Under the pieces are notes generated by a model. It saw only the letters and a program-made list of their open reading frames with translations. It ran no database searches and was not told the origin of the DNA. From Streptomyces sp. R41 (lineage in GTDB: Bacteria; Actinomycetota; Actinomycetes; Streptomycetales; Streptomycetaceae), in assembly GCF_041053055.1 (NCBI RefSeq), contig NZ_CP163443.1, forward strand, positions 6,245,001-6,309,000: a stretch of DNA of 64,000 nucleotides, given 5' to 3'. Of the stretch, positions 54,549-64,000 are shown in pieces. Numbering within the stretch: position 1 is the stretch's first letter; every line of letters begins with the position of its first letter. Position numbers and translations under genes: made by a program.

Positions 54549-56675
54549 ATGGCTACCACTTCACTTGACCTGGCCAGGGTCCGCAACATTGGGATCATGG
54601 CCCACATCGACGCGGGCAAGACGACCACCACCGAGCGGATCCTCTTCTACACCGGCGTCAGCTACAAGATCGGTGAAGTCCACGACGGCGCTGCCACCAT
54701 GGACTGGATGGAGCAGGAGCAGGAGCGTGGCATCACGATCACCTCTGCTGCCACCACCTGTCACTGGCCGCTTGAGGACAACGACTACACGATCAACATC
54801 ATCGACACCCCGGGCCACGTCGACTTCACGGTCGAGGTGGAGCGCTCGCTGCGCGTCCTCGACGGTGCCGTCACGGTGTTCGACGGTGTCGCCGGTGTCG
54901 AGCCGCAGTCCGAGACGGTGTGGCGTCAGGCCGACCGTTACGGCGTGCCGCGCATCTGCTTCGTCAACAAGCTCGACCGGACCGGCGCGGAGTTCCACCG
55001 CTGCGTCGACATGATCTCGGACCGCCTTGGTGCGCAGCCGCTGGTCATGCAGCTTCCGATCGGTGCCGAGGCCGACTTCAAGGGCGTTGTGGACCTGGTC
55101 CGCATGAAGGCGCTCGTGTGGTCCGCCGAGGCGGCGAAGGGCGAGATGTACGACGTCGTCGACATCCCGGCCACGCACACCGAGGCAGCCGAGGAGTGGC
55201 ACAACAAGCTCATCGAGGCCGTCGCGGAGAACGACGAAGAGATCATGGAGCTGTACCTGGAGGGCCAGGAGCCCACCGAGGAGCAGCTGTACGCCGCGAT
55301 CCGTCGCATCACCATCGCGTCCGGCAAGTCCAGCGACACCACGGTCACCCCGGTGTTCTGTGGCACCGCGTTCAAGAACAAGGGCGTCCAGCCCCTGCTC
55401 GACGCGGTCGTGCGCTACCTTCCGACCCCGCTTGACGTCGAGGCCATCGAGGGCCACGACGTGAAGGACCCCGAGGTCGTGGTCAAGCGCAAGCCGTCCG
55501 AGGACGAGCCGCTGTCCGCACTCGCGTTCAAGATCATGAGCGACCCGCACCTGGGCAAGCTCACCTTCGTCCGGGTCTACTCGGGCCGCCTGGAGTCCGG
55601 CACCGCCGTGCTGAACTCCGTCAAGGGCAAGAAGGAGCGCATCGGCAAGATCTACCGCATGCACGCCAACAAGCGTGAGGAGATCGAGGCGGTGGGCGCC
55701 GGTGACATCGTCGCCGTCATGGGCCTGAAGCAGACCACCACCGGTGAGACGCTGTCGGACGACAAGAACCCGGTGATCCTGGAGTCCATGGACTTCCCGG
55801 CGCCGGTCATTCAGGTCGCCATCGAGCCCAAGTCCAAGGGTGACCAGGAGAAGCTGGGTGTCGCCATCCAGCGCCTCGCGGAGGAGGACCCCTCCTTCCA
55901 GGTTCACTCGGACGAGGAGACCGGCCAGACCATCATCGGTGGTATGGGCGAGCTGCACCTCGAGGTGCTGGTCGACCGTATGCGCCGTGAGTTCAAGGTC
56001 GAGGCCAACGTCGGCAAGCCGCAGGTCGCATACCGTGAGACGATCCGTAAGGCCGTCGAGCGCGTGGACTACACCCACAAGAAGCAGACCGGTGGTACCG
56101 GTCAGTTCGCCAAGGTGCAGATCGCGATCGAGCCCATCGAGGGCGGCGACGCCTCGTACGAGTTCGTGAACAAGGTGACCGGTGGTCGTATCCCGAAGGA
56201 GTACATCCCTTCGGTCGACGCCGGTGCGCAGGAGGCCATGCAGTTCGGCATCCTCGCCGGGTACGAGATGACGGGCGTCCGCGTCACGCTTCTCGACGGT
56301 GCCTACCACGAGGTCGACTCCTCCGAGCTCGCGTTCAAGATCGCCGGTTCGCAGGCCTTCAAGGAGGCCGCGCGCAAGGCCAGCCCCGTGCTGCTCGAGC
56401 CGATGATGGCCGTCGAGGTCACCACGCCCGAGGACTACATGGGTGAGGTCATCGGCGACATCAACTCCCGCCGTGGTCAGATTCAGGCCATGGAGGAGCG
56501 GGCCGGTGCCCGCGTCGTGAAGGGCCTCGTGCCCCTCTCGGAGATGTTCGGCTACGTCGGAGACCTCCGCAGCAAGACGTCGGGTCGCGCAAGCTACTCG
56601 ATGCAGTTCGACTCCTACGCCGAGGTTCCGCGGAACGTCGCCGAGGAGATCATCGCGAAGGCCAAGGGCGAGTAA
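54549..56675 (+). CDS. fusA: elongation factor G
   Basis: 708 residues from the ATG 54549. G1 [21 protein letters not shown]2/switch I with the [13 protein letters not shown] loop, G3 [11 protein letters not shown]4 NKLDRTGA, then domains II-V ([20 protein letters not shown] in domain [23 protein letters not shown] in domain IV). Ribosomal translocase. Standard length, no fusidic-acid-type changes obvious. Third gene of the operon. Confidence 0.98.
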   Translation: MATTSLDLARVRNIGIMAHIDAGKTTTTERILFYTGVSYKIGEVHDGAATMDWMEQEQERGITITSAATTCHWPLEDNDYTINIIDTPGHVDFTVEVERSLRVLDGAVTVFDGVAGVEPQSETVWRQADRYGVPRICFVNKLDRTGAEFHRCVDMISDRLGAQPLVMQLPIGAEADFKGVVDLVRMKALVWSAEAAKGEMYDVVDIPATHTEAAEEWHNKLIEAVAENDEEIMELYLEGQEPTEEQLYAAIRRITIASGKSSDTTVTPVFCGTAFKNKGVQPLLDAVVRYLPTPLDVEAIEGHDVKDPEVVVKRKPSEDEPLSALAFKIMSDPHLGKLTFVRVYSGRLESGTAVLNSVKGKKERIGKIYRMHANKREEIEAVGAGDIVAVMGLKQTTTGETLSDDKNPVILESMDFPAPVIQVAIEPKSKGDQEKLGVAIQRLAEEDPSFQVHSDEETGQTIIGGMGELHLEVLVDRMRREFKVEANVGKPQVAYRETIRKAVERVDYTHKKQTGGTGQFAKVQIAIEPIEGGDASYEFVNKVTGGRIPKEYIPSVDAGAQEAMQFGILAGYEMTGVRVTLLDGAYHEVDSSELAFKIAGSQAFKEAARKASPVLLEPMMAVEVTTPEDYMGEVIGDINSRRGQIQAMEERAGARVVKGLVPLSEMFGYVGDLRSKTSGRASYSMQFDSYAEVPRNVAEEIIAKAKGE

Positions 56676-56700
56676 CGCACCCCGTTTACACGCTTTAGGC

Positions 56701-56746
56701 TTGACACCGACCGCCGGGGTCGGACCACACGGAAAAACCCCGGCGG
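56701..56746 (+). promoter_or_regulatory. fusA-tuf intergenic hairpin and possible tuf promoter
   Basis: TTGACA (56701-56706) could be the -35 of a separate tuf promoter, known to exist in the fusA-tuf gap in Streptomyces; no convincing -10 is seen. CCGCCGGGGT (56711-56720) pairs with ACCCCGGCGG (56737-56746) as a 10-bp stem, a partial terminator. Confidence 0.4.
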
Positions 56747-56818
56747 GCGGCACCCCAGCAAAGATCACCTGGCGCCGATGAGTAAGGCGTACCAGAACCA
56801 CTCCACAGGAGGACCCCA

Positions 56819-58012
<1,194 letters not shown>

Positions 58013-58054
58013 GTCTTGTTGGCTTGATTGCCTGGTAGCTCCTCAGGGCTACAG

Positions 58055-58090
58055 AAGGGGCCCGTACGACTTCGGTCGTACGGGCCCCTT
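58055..58090 (+). terminator. terminator of the rpsL-tuf operon
   Basis: AAGGGGCCCGTACGAC and GTCGTACGGGCCCCTT, perfect 16-bp stem closed by a TTCG tetraloop, then TTGCC. Confidence 0.9.
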
Positions 58091-58126
58091 TGCCGTGCCC
58101 GGGGGCTCCGGGTGTCCGGGGCGCTC

Positions 58127-58138
58127 CGAAACTATTCG
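58127..58138 (+). promoter_or_regulatory. possible xylan-gene cis element
   Basis: CGAAACTATTCG, an imperfect palindrome, lies about 100 bp before the GH115 start. It resembles the CGAAASTTTCG element I recall upstream of Streptomyces xylanase genes, with one inserted base. Tentative. Confidence 0.3.
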
Positions 58139-58232
58139 ACGCCGACGACCCATTCCCCCCGGCCGACCCTCCCTCCACTATTTGTCATGCCGCTGAGCAA
58201 ATTCGGTCGAGGGGCGTTCCGAGGGGTGAGGC

Positions 58233-61200
58233 ATGTCTGGACACGTGAGCCGTAGAGCCGTTCTGGGTGCCGGTCTCGCGGCGTTGCCGGCGCTGTCGGG
58301 GGTGGCCTGGGCGGCCCAGGGGCCTCGGGCGACCGACCCGGGGGCGTACATCTCGTTCACCGGTGGCGCCTTCTCGCTCGTGGGTGCGCCGGTGGTGGTC
58401 TCTCCGGACGATCACCCCGGAGTCGTACGGGTAGCAGGCGACCTCCGCGGCGACATCGAGCGGGTGACGGGGGTACGGCCCGGCGACGCGATGGCGCGGG
58501 AGGTCGTCCTCGTCGGGACGATGGGGCGCAGCCCGCTGATCGACGGGCTGATCGCCTCCGGGAAGCTGGACGTCACGGGGGTGCGGGGGAAGTGGGAGAC
58601 CTCGCTGCAGACCGTCGTGGAGCGGCCCATGCCCGGCGTCGACCGGGCCTTCGTCGTCGCGGGCAGCGATCCGCGCGGCACGATCTTCGGGGCGTACGAC
58701 GTCTCGTACGGGATCGGGGTCTCGCCCTGGTACTGGTGGGACGATGTGCGGCCGGTGCGGAGGGATGCGCTGTACGTGCTGCCGGGGCGGCACACGCAGG
58801 GCACGCCGGCGGTGAAGTACCGCGGGATCTTCGTCAACGACGAGAACCCGGCGCTCGGCACCTGGGCCCCCGCGTACTTCGGCCCTGGCAAGGCGCCCGG
58901 CTTCCCCGGCGGCTTCAACGCGGACTTCTACGCCAAGGTCTTCGAGGTTCTGCTCCGTCTGAAGGCGAACTACCTGTGGCCGGCGGTGTGGGGCCGGGCC
59001 TTTGCCGAGGACGACCCGCTCAATCACAAGCGGGCGGCGGAGTATGGGATTGTCATGGGCACGTCTCACGAGGCGCCCATGATGCGGGGAATCGAGGAGT
59101 GGAACCGGCACGCGGTGCCCGCGGTGCGCGACGGCAGCGGTGCCGTCGTGACGCCCGGGCATGACCCGTACGGCGGTACGGGGGAGTGGTCGTTCCGGCG
59201 CAACGCCGACGCCATCAAGGCGTACTGGCGCGAGGGCATCCAGCGGATGGCCGACCAGGACTTCGAGGGCGTCGTCACGCTGGGCATGCGGGGGAACGGG
59301 GACACGAGCCTGCCGGACGGCGACGGTGTCGAGCTGATGCGGGAGATCATCGACGCGCAGCGGCAGATCATCTCCGAGGTCACGGGTGGTGACGCGGCTG
59401 CTGTGCCCCAGGTGTGGACGCTCTACAAGGAGGTCCAGCGGTACTGGGACCGTGGGCTTCGGGCGCCGGACGACGTGACCGTCGTCCTGACCGACGACAA
59501 CTGGGGCAACATCCGCAAACACCCGGACCCGGCCGAGCCCGCGCGGGCCGGCGGCTACGGCCTCTACTACCACTTCGACTACGTCGGCGTCGGCCGCAAC
59601 TACAAGTGGGTCGACACGACGTCCCTCCCGAACATGTGGGACCAGCTCCGCCAGGCCCACGCCTACGGAAATCGCGGGCTGTGGGTGACGAACGTCGGGG
59701 ACCTCAAGGGCAATGAGCTGCCCACCGAGTTCTTCCTCGATTACGCCTGGAATCCCGAGCGTTGGGGGCTGTCGTCGCTCGGCGAGTGGGAACGGCGCTA
59801 CGCCCGGCAGAACTTCGGCCCGGCGCAGGCCTCGGCCATCGCCGACGTACTGGCGACGTACGGGCAACTCCAGTCCCGCCGCAAGCCCGAGCTGCTCAAC
59901 CGCCGTATCACGGGGAGCGGTGCGGACATCGCGTACGACGACCAGGCCACGCCCTTCTACGGGCGCGAGCTGGAGCGGGTCACCGAGGAGTGGCGGGAGC
60001 TCGCCGAGCGGGCCTCGCGCATCGCCCGGAGGTTGCCGGACTCGGCGCAGGACGCGTGGTTCGAGCTGGTCGGCTACGAGGTGCTGGCGACGGCGAATCT
60101 GTACGAGCTGCGCGCGGCGGAGTTCACGAATCTGCTGTACGCGGCCCAGGGCCGGGCGGCGACGAACGACCTGGCGGCCGCGGCGGAGGCGGGCCTGGAG
60201 CGGGACTTCGCGCTGGCCGACCGTTTCAACTCCCAAGTGGCGGGCGGCAAATGGCGCGGCTTCCAGACTCAGCCGCACATCGACTACGGGGACGTGGAGC
60301 GGTACGGGCCGAACGCGGGGTGGCAGCAGCCGGAGCTGAACAATGTCGCCCTGCCCGATGTGCTCTTCCCCGCGGTGAAGCGCATCTCGCTTCCGGACGC
60401 GGCCGAGCTGGGGGTGTCCGTCGATGAGGCGGTCGTGCTGAGCCCTTACCGGACGGGCCCGGCGCCGTACATCGAGGTGTTCAACCGGGGCCGGGAGAGC
60501 TTCGACTACCGGATCGAGGCGTCGGTGCCGTGGATCACCGTGGACCGGCCGCGGGGGAGGGTCTCGGACCAGCTGCGGACGGTGGTGAAGGCGGACTGGG
60601 CGCGGGCGCCCCGGGGCCGTACGGACGCGGAGATCACCGTGCGAGGTGCGGGTGCTTCCGTGGCCGTCCCGGTGACCGCCGAGAATCCGGCGCCGCGGGG
60701 ACTGCGCGGTTTCGTGGAGGCGGGCGGGTACGTGGCGCTGGACTCGGAGCACTACGCGCGGGCCGTGGGCGACTGGCAGCGCATCGACCGGATCGGCCGT
60801 ACGGGGGCGGGGCTGACACCACTCCCCGTGACGGCGGCGCGCCAGACGCCGGGGCGTGCGGACTCGCCTCGCCTGGAGTACGAGGTCAGCCTGCTGACGC
60901 CGGGCGAGGTGACGGTCTGGGCGTACCTGTCCCCGCGCAATCCGGCGCTTCCGACGGGCGGCCTGTGCTACGCGCTCTCCTTCGACGACGCACCGCCGCA
61001 GACGGTCGACATCCACGCGGCCACGGGCGCGGACGACGGCCTGATGAATAAGCAGTGGGCCCGCAACACGTCGGACAACGTGAACGTGACGTCGACGAAG
61101 CATTCCCTGACCTCGCCCGGGGTGCACCGGCTGACCTTCTGGATGGTCGACCCGACGGTCGTGCTCCAGCGGCTGGTGATCGATACGGGCGGGCTGACAC

Positions 61201-61241
61201 CGACGTATCTGGGCCCGCCGGAGAGCCATCGCGTCGGCTGA
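58233..61241 (+). CDS. GH115 xylan alpha-1,2-glucuronidase, secreted
   Basis: 1002 residues from the ATG 58233, with GGGGTGAGG upstream. The N-terminus SRRAVLGAGLAALPALSG is a Tat signal (RR-motif), cleaved near WAAQG. The GH115 body includes YDVSYGIGVSPWYWWDDVRP, VKYRGIFVNDENPALGTWAP, LLRLKANYLWPAVWGRAF, MGTSHEAPMMRGIEEW, VTLGMRGNGDTSLPDG, VVLTDDNWGNIRKHPD and the C-terminal beta domains. Removes glucuronic or methylglucuronic acid side chains from xylan. Followed 37 bp later by a GH10 xylanase in the same direction, so a substrate-linked pair. Confidence 0.9.
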   Translation: MSGHVSRRAVLGAGLAALPALSGVAWAAQGPRATDPGAYISFTGGAFSLVGAPVVVSPDDHPGVVRVAGDLRGDIERVTGVRPGDAMAREVVLVGTMGRSPLIDGLIASGKLDVTGVRGKWETSLQTVVERPMPGVDRAFVVAGSDPRGTIFGAYDVSYGIGVSPWYWWDDVRPVRRDALYVLPGRHTQGTPAVKYRGIFVNDENPALGTWAPAYFGPGKAPGFPGGFNADFYAKVFEVLLRLKANYLWPAVWGRAFAEDDPLNHKRAAEYGIVMGTSHEAPMMRGIEEWNRHAVPAVRDGSGAVVTPGHDPYGGTGEWSFRRNADAIKAYWREGIQRMADQDFEGVVTLGMRGNGDTSLPDGDGVELMREIIDAQRQIISEVTGGDAAAVPQVWTLYKEVQRYWDRGLRAPDDVTVVLTDDNWGNIRKHPDPAEPARAGGYGLYYHFDYVGVGRNYKWVDTTSLPNMWDQLRQAHAYGNRGLWVTNVGDLKGNELPTEFFLDYAWNPERWGLSSLGEWERRYARQNFGPAQASAIADVLATYGQLQSRRKPELLNRRITGSGADIAYDDQATPFYGRELERVTEEWRELAERASRIARRLPDSAQDAWFELVGYEVLATANLYELRAAEFTNLLYAAQGRAATNDLAAAAEAGLERDFALADRFNSQVAGGKWRGFQTQPHIDYGDVERYGPNAGWQQPELNNVALPDVLFPAVKRISLPDAAELGVSVDEAVVLSPYRTGPAPYIEVFNRGRESFDYRIEASVPWITVDRPRGRVSDQLRTVVKADWARAPRGRTDAEITVRGAGASVAVPVTAENPAPRGLRGFVEAGGYVALDSEHYARAVGDWQRIDRIGRTGAGLTPLPVTAARQTPGRADSPRLEYEVSLLTPGEVTVWAYLSPRNPALPTGGLCYALSFDDAPPQTVDIHAATGADDGLMNKQWARNTSDNVNVTSTKHSLTSPGVHRLTFWMVDPTVVLQRLVIDTGGLTPTYLGPPESHRVG

Positions 61242-61278
61242 CCCCCACGCCATTGCCGTACCTACGAAGGGATCGCAC

Positions 61279-62334
61279 ATGATGAGTTTCCGCATGCCCG
61301 CAGCCGTACTCGTGAGCGCAGCTCTGCTGGTCACAGGTGTCGCGCAGACGGCGTCGGCCCACGAGGCCCCGCTCCGGACACTCGCCGGCCGCGCGGACGT
61401 CCGGATCGGCACCGCCGTGGACATGACGGCGCTGGCCGAGGACTCCACGTACCGCCGCACGACCGCGCGTGAATTCAACTCGGTGACGGCCGAGAACGTC
61501 ATGAAGTGGGAGTCGGTCGAACCGCGGCGCGGGGCGTACGACTGGTCGAAGGCGGACGCGTTGGTGCGCTTCGCCCGCGCCCACGGCCAGGCCGTACGCG
61601 GTCACACACTGCTCTGGCACAACCAGCTGCCCAGCTGGCTGACGACGGGTGTCGCGGACGGATCGATATCCGCGGCCGAGTTGAGGGGCATCCTCCACGA
61701 CCACATCACCACCGAGGTGAAGCACTTCAAGGGCGAGATCTACCAGTGGGACGTGGTGAACGAGGTCTTCGACGACGACGGCACGCTGCGGAACTCGATC
61801 TGGCTCCAGCAGCTCGGCCCGTCGTACATAGCCGACGCCTTCCGCTGGGCCCACGCGGCGGACCCGAAGGCGAAGCTCTTCCTGAACGACTACAACGTCG
61901 AGGGGATCAACGCGAAGTCGACGGCGTACTACGAGCTGGCGAGCCGGCTGCGCGCCGAGGGCGTACCGGTGCAGGGCTTCGGCATCCAGGGCCACTTGGG
62001 CATTCAGTACGGCTTCCCGGGCGATGTCTCGGACAACCTGGCGCGCTTCGCGGAGCTGGGCATGCAGACGGCGTTCACGGAGGTGGACGTACGGATGATC
62101 CTGCCCGCGGATGCCGAGAAACTGGCGACCCAGGCGACGTACTTCCGCGGCCTGCTGGACGCCTGCCTCGCCACCCGCGGCTGCAAGTCCTTCACCGTCT
62201 GGGGCTACACGGACAAGTACTCGTGGGTGCCGGGCGTCTTCACGGGCCAGGGGGCGGCGACGCTGATGGACGAGGGCTTCGTGACGAAGCCGGCGTACGC
62301 GGCGGTACGGGAGGGGTTGGCGTCCGGTCGGTAG
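61279..62334 (+). CDS. GH10 endo-1,4-beta-xylanase, secreted
   Basis: 351 residues from the ATG 61279 (or the next ATG). Sec signal MPAAVLVSAALLVTGVAQTA with cleavage after SAHA-like ASA. GH10 catalytic domain: MKWESVEPRRGAYDWSKAD, GHTLLWHNQLPSW, YQWDVVNEVFDDDG with acid/base Glu (about 160), KLFLNDYNVEG, GIQGHLGIQY, AFTEVDVRM with nucleophile Glu (about 268), KSFTVWGYTDKYSWVPG. Only the catalytic domain is present, with no carbohydrate-binding module. Cuts the xylan backbone; paired with the upstream GH115. Confidence 0.94.
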   Translation: MMSFRMPAAVLVSAALLVTGVAQTASAHEAPLRTLAGRADVRIGTAVDMTALAEDSTYRRTTAREFNSVTAENVMKWESVEPRRGAYDWSKADALVRFARAHGQAVRGHTLLWHNQLPSWLTTGVADGSISAAELRGILHDHITTEVKHFKGEIYQWDVVNEVFDDDGTLRNSIWLQQLGPSYIADAFRWAHAADPKAKLFLNDYNVEGINAKSTAYYELASRLRAEGVPVQGFGIQGHLGIQYGFPGDVSDNLARFAELGMQTAFTEVDVRMILPADAEKLATQATYFRGLLDACLATRGCKSFTVWGYTDKYSWVPGVFTGQGAATLMDEGFVTKPAYAAVREGLASGR

Positions 62335-62340
62335 GTCCGG

Positions 62341-63567
62341 TCACCAGGCGATCGGCAGGGAGATGGGGCCGCGGATCATCGTGCGCTGCCGGAAGGGGAC
62401 CTCATCGGCGGATACGGCGAGGCGGAGGTCCGGGCAGCGCTCCAGCAGGGTGTCGATCAGCAGCTCGATCTGCATACGGCACAGGACGGCGCCCGTGCAG
62501 AAGTGCGGCCCGTTGCCGAACGCCATGTGCGCTCCGGCGTCCCGGTCGACGTCGATCCGGTCGGGGTCGGGGAAGACGTCCGGGTCGCGGTTGGCGGCCA
62601 GGTAGGAGACGTAGACAGGGTCGCCCGCGCCGATGCGGACGCCCTGGATGACGACGTCCTCCAGGGCGACGCGGGGCAGGCCCACGGCGGTGCGGTGCGG
62701 GATGTAGCGCAGGAGTTCGTCGATGACGGCGGGGCGTGCGGCGGGGTCGTTGCGCACGCGGTCCATCAGCTCGGGCCGGGTCATCAGGAGGTAGAACATC
62801 TGGCCGCTGTTGTTGGTGAGCGCCTCGCCGCCGATCTGCAGCGGGCCGGCGACGCTGATCGCCTCCTCCTCCTTGAGCTCACCGCTGCGCACCGCGCCGC
62901 CGAGCAGCGACAGGACGTCGTCCCCGTCGCCGTCCTGACGATCGCGGATGGCCCGCGCGATCCACCCGAACAGGCCCTTCTTGGCGCGCTCGGAGGCCTC
63001 GGCGCCGCCCGCGGTGGAGATGATCTCCCGCGTCCAGGCGTGCACCTTCTGCCGCTCGTCGGCGGGCACGCCCATGACCTCGCAGACGACGGAGATCGGA
63101 AAGGGCTCGAGGACCCGCTCGATCAGATCGGCGGGCGGCCCGTCCTGCACCATGGCGTCGACCAGCTCGTCGAGCATCTCCTGGGCGCGGGGGCGCAGCC
63201 GCTTCACCGCGCCCACGGTGTACGCGGTCGAGGCGGCGCGGCGGAGCCGGTTGTGGTCGGGCTGGTCGGCCCACGCGAGAGCCCCCGGCCGCGGCGCGAA
63301 GTGCGGCGCCAGCCGCGTGAACTGCCGCACGGAGGCCTCCCTGCGGCTGAACCGGGGATCATTCGTGATCATCTTCACGTCGTCGTACCGCGTCGCCAGC
63401 CACGCCCACTCCTCCTCCCCATGAGGAAGCCGAATCCGCGTCAGCGGCCCTTCCCGCATCAACTCCGCGAGCACCGGGTCGAACTCGGTCCCCTGCACAC
63501 CGACGTCGGGCCAGTCCCGTACGGGGGGAGGGGTCTGCTCGGCGAGGGTGGTGGTGTCTTCTGCCAT
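62341..63567 (-). CDS. cytochrome P450 with atypical I-helix
   Basis: 408 residues from the ATG 63565-63567. Heme signature FGNGPHFCTGAVLCRMQ with ligand Cys near 355; ExxR as DELLRY. The I-helix reads LQIGGEALTNNSGQ (about 241-254): aligned with the usual AGxET(T/S), the acid-alcohol pair is replaced by Ala-Leu, which is unusual for a normal oxygen-activating P450. Class I bacterial type, soluble. It lies convergent with the xylanase gene with a 6-bp gap and has no ferredoxin neighbour in view. Substrate unknown; a secondary-metabolite or peroxygenase-like reaction is possible. Confidence 0.88.
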   Translation of the reverse strand: MAEDTTTLAEQTPPPVRDWPDVGVQGTEFDPVLAELMREGPLTRIRLPHGEEEWAWLATRYDDVKMITNDPRFSRREASVRQFTRLAPHFAPRPGALAWADQPDHNRLRRAASTAYTVGAVKRLRPRAQEMLDELVDAMVQDGPPADLIERVLEPFPISVVCEVMGVPADERQKVHAWTREIISTAGGAEASERAKKGLFGWIARAIRDRQDGDGDDVLSLLGGAVRSGELKEEEAISVAGPLQIGGEALTNNSGQMFYLLMTRPELMDRVRNDPAARPAVIDELLRYIPHRTAVGLPRVALEDVVIQGVRIGAGDPVYVSYLAANRDPDVFPDPDRIDVDRDAGAHMAFGNGPHFCTGAVLCRMQIELLIDTLLERCPDLRLAVSADEVPFRQRTMIRGPISLPIAW

Positions 63568-63700
63568 GGGTCCACGATCAGGTGCCTGCGGGGGGCTGTC
63601 GCGCGGGAGTGCTCCGGACGGCGGGTGGGGCGTGGCCGTGTTCCTGCCAAGGCCGGCGTCACAGACCCGAACGCATGTCTTTCCCGGCGGAGGCTTGGCC

Positions 63701-64000
63701 TCAGCCCTCTGGGTAGCGTGGCAGGCCCTCGGTAGAGATCGTCCAGTCGGCGATGGTGATGTCCTCGCCGTACACGAACTCCTTGCGGGTGGCGTAGCGC
63801 GGGCCGTGCGGCGTCTGGTGGATGTCGGAGAGCACTGCCCCCGAGCCCGTGCGCGGATCGAAGATCACGTACAGCGGGATGCCCAGCAGCGGGTAGTCCC
63901 GTACTTTGCTCACCCAGTCGTTGTCCGGGTTGGAGCGGGACACGACTTCGACGGCGGCGATGAGCGTGCGCGGGTCGAAGGAGCCGTCCCCCTCCATGTC
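63701..64000 (-). CDS. Uma2-family (PD-(D/E)xK-like) protein, 5' truncated by window
   Basis: The C-terminal about 100 residues of a Uma2/DUF820 protein; the start lies beyond the right edge. Visible: TLIAAVEVVSRSNPDNDWVS, VRDYPLLGIPLYVIFDPRTG, the E..S..D..K..Y..GI..Y..D spacing of the restriction-endonuclease-like fold, and a short tail. The family is very abundant in Streptomyces and has no settled role. Confidence 0.75.
   Translation of the reverse strand, partial: DMEGDGSFDPRTLIAAVEVVSRSNPDNDWVSKVRDYPLLGIPLYVIFDPRTGSGAVLSDIHQTPHGPRYATRKEFVYGEDITIADWTISTEGLPRYPEG

Overview
The window is Streptomyces chromosome. It has very high GC, GTG and TTG starts, leaderless promoters, and the canonical actinomycete block tRNA-Trp-secE-nusG-rplK-rplA-rplJ-rplL-rpoB-rpoC followed by rpsL-rpsG-fusA-tuf. 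From memory, the order tRNA-Tyr 3' fragment, tRNA-Thr, tRNA-Met, rpmG, MaoC pair, murB, add, aspC, secE and onward matches the S. coelicolor region next to the SLP1 integration site.

1-13.0 kb is the right part of an integrated AICE (actinomycete integrative and conjugative element). Most genes point left and many overlap by ATGA or GTGA: a P4-type primase/helicase cut by the window edge, a Prim-Pol primase, an FtsK/SpoIIIE-type transfer translocase, SpdB-like and other small spread genes, and an RRQRL zinc protein. A divergent GntR regulator carries palindromic operators. Accessory genes follow: XRE regulator plus flavoprotein, a stand-alone LexA DNA-binding domain, and an AT-rich secreted protein. 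The element ends at a 51-bp 3' piece of tRNA-Tyr (12946-12996). A second, decayed tRNA-Tyr 3' piece lies at 16463-16513. Between the two are a frameshifted, truncated tyrosine integrase, a TmrB-like P-loop protein, a methyltransferase and a small membrane protein, which I read as the relic of an older element.

16.6-31.5 kb is mostly core-type Streptomyces sequence: a frameshifted hypothetical gene, an NAD(P)-binding protein, a lipoprotein with an apparent ATC start, an amidohydrolase, tRNA-Thr and tRNA-Met, rpmG, a HadA/HadB-like dehydratase pair, a 19-bp tandem repeat array, a TetR/MFS efflux pair with matching operators, murB, a TetR/reductase divergent pair with matching operators, adenosine deaminase and aspartate aminotransferase.

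31.5-45.9 kb is the secE-rpoC block, with two lipoprotein genes between rplA and rplJ and a leader before rplJ. 45.9-53.2 kb, between rpoC and rpsL, holds a compact five-gene operon: a class III cyclase-like protein, a degenerate-P-loop/helical-repeat protein, an SPFH-like protein, a Pycsar-effector-like membrane protein and an M48 metallopeptidase. A Crp/Fnr-family gene lies upstream on the same strand. The cyclase-like and P-loop proteins share a glycine-rich QHGVSGG motif at adjacent ends. I consider this the most interesting candidate system.

53.4-58.1 kb is rpsL-rpsG-fusA-tuf. 58.2-62.3 kb carries a xylan-degradation pair (GH115 and GH10), followed by a cytochrome P450 with an atypical I-helix and a truncated Uma2-family gene at the right edge.
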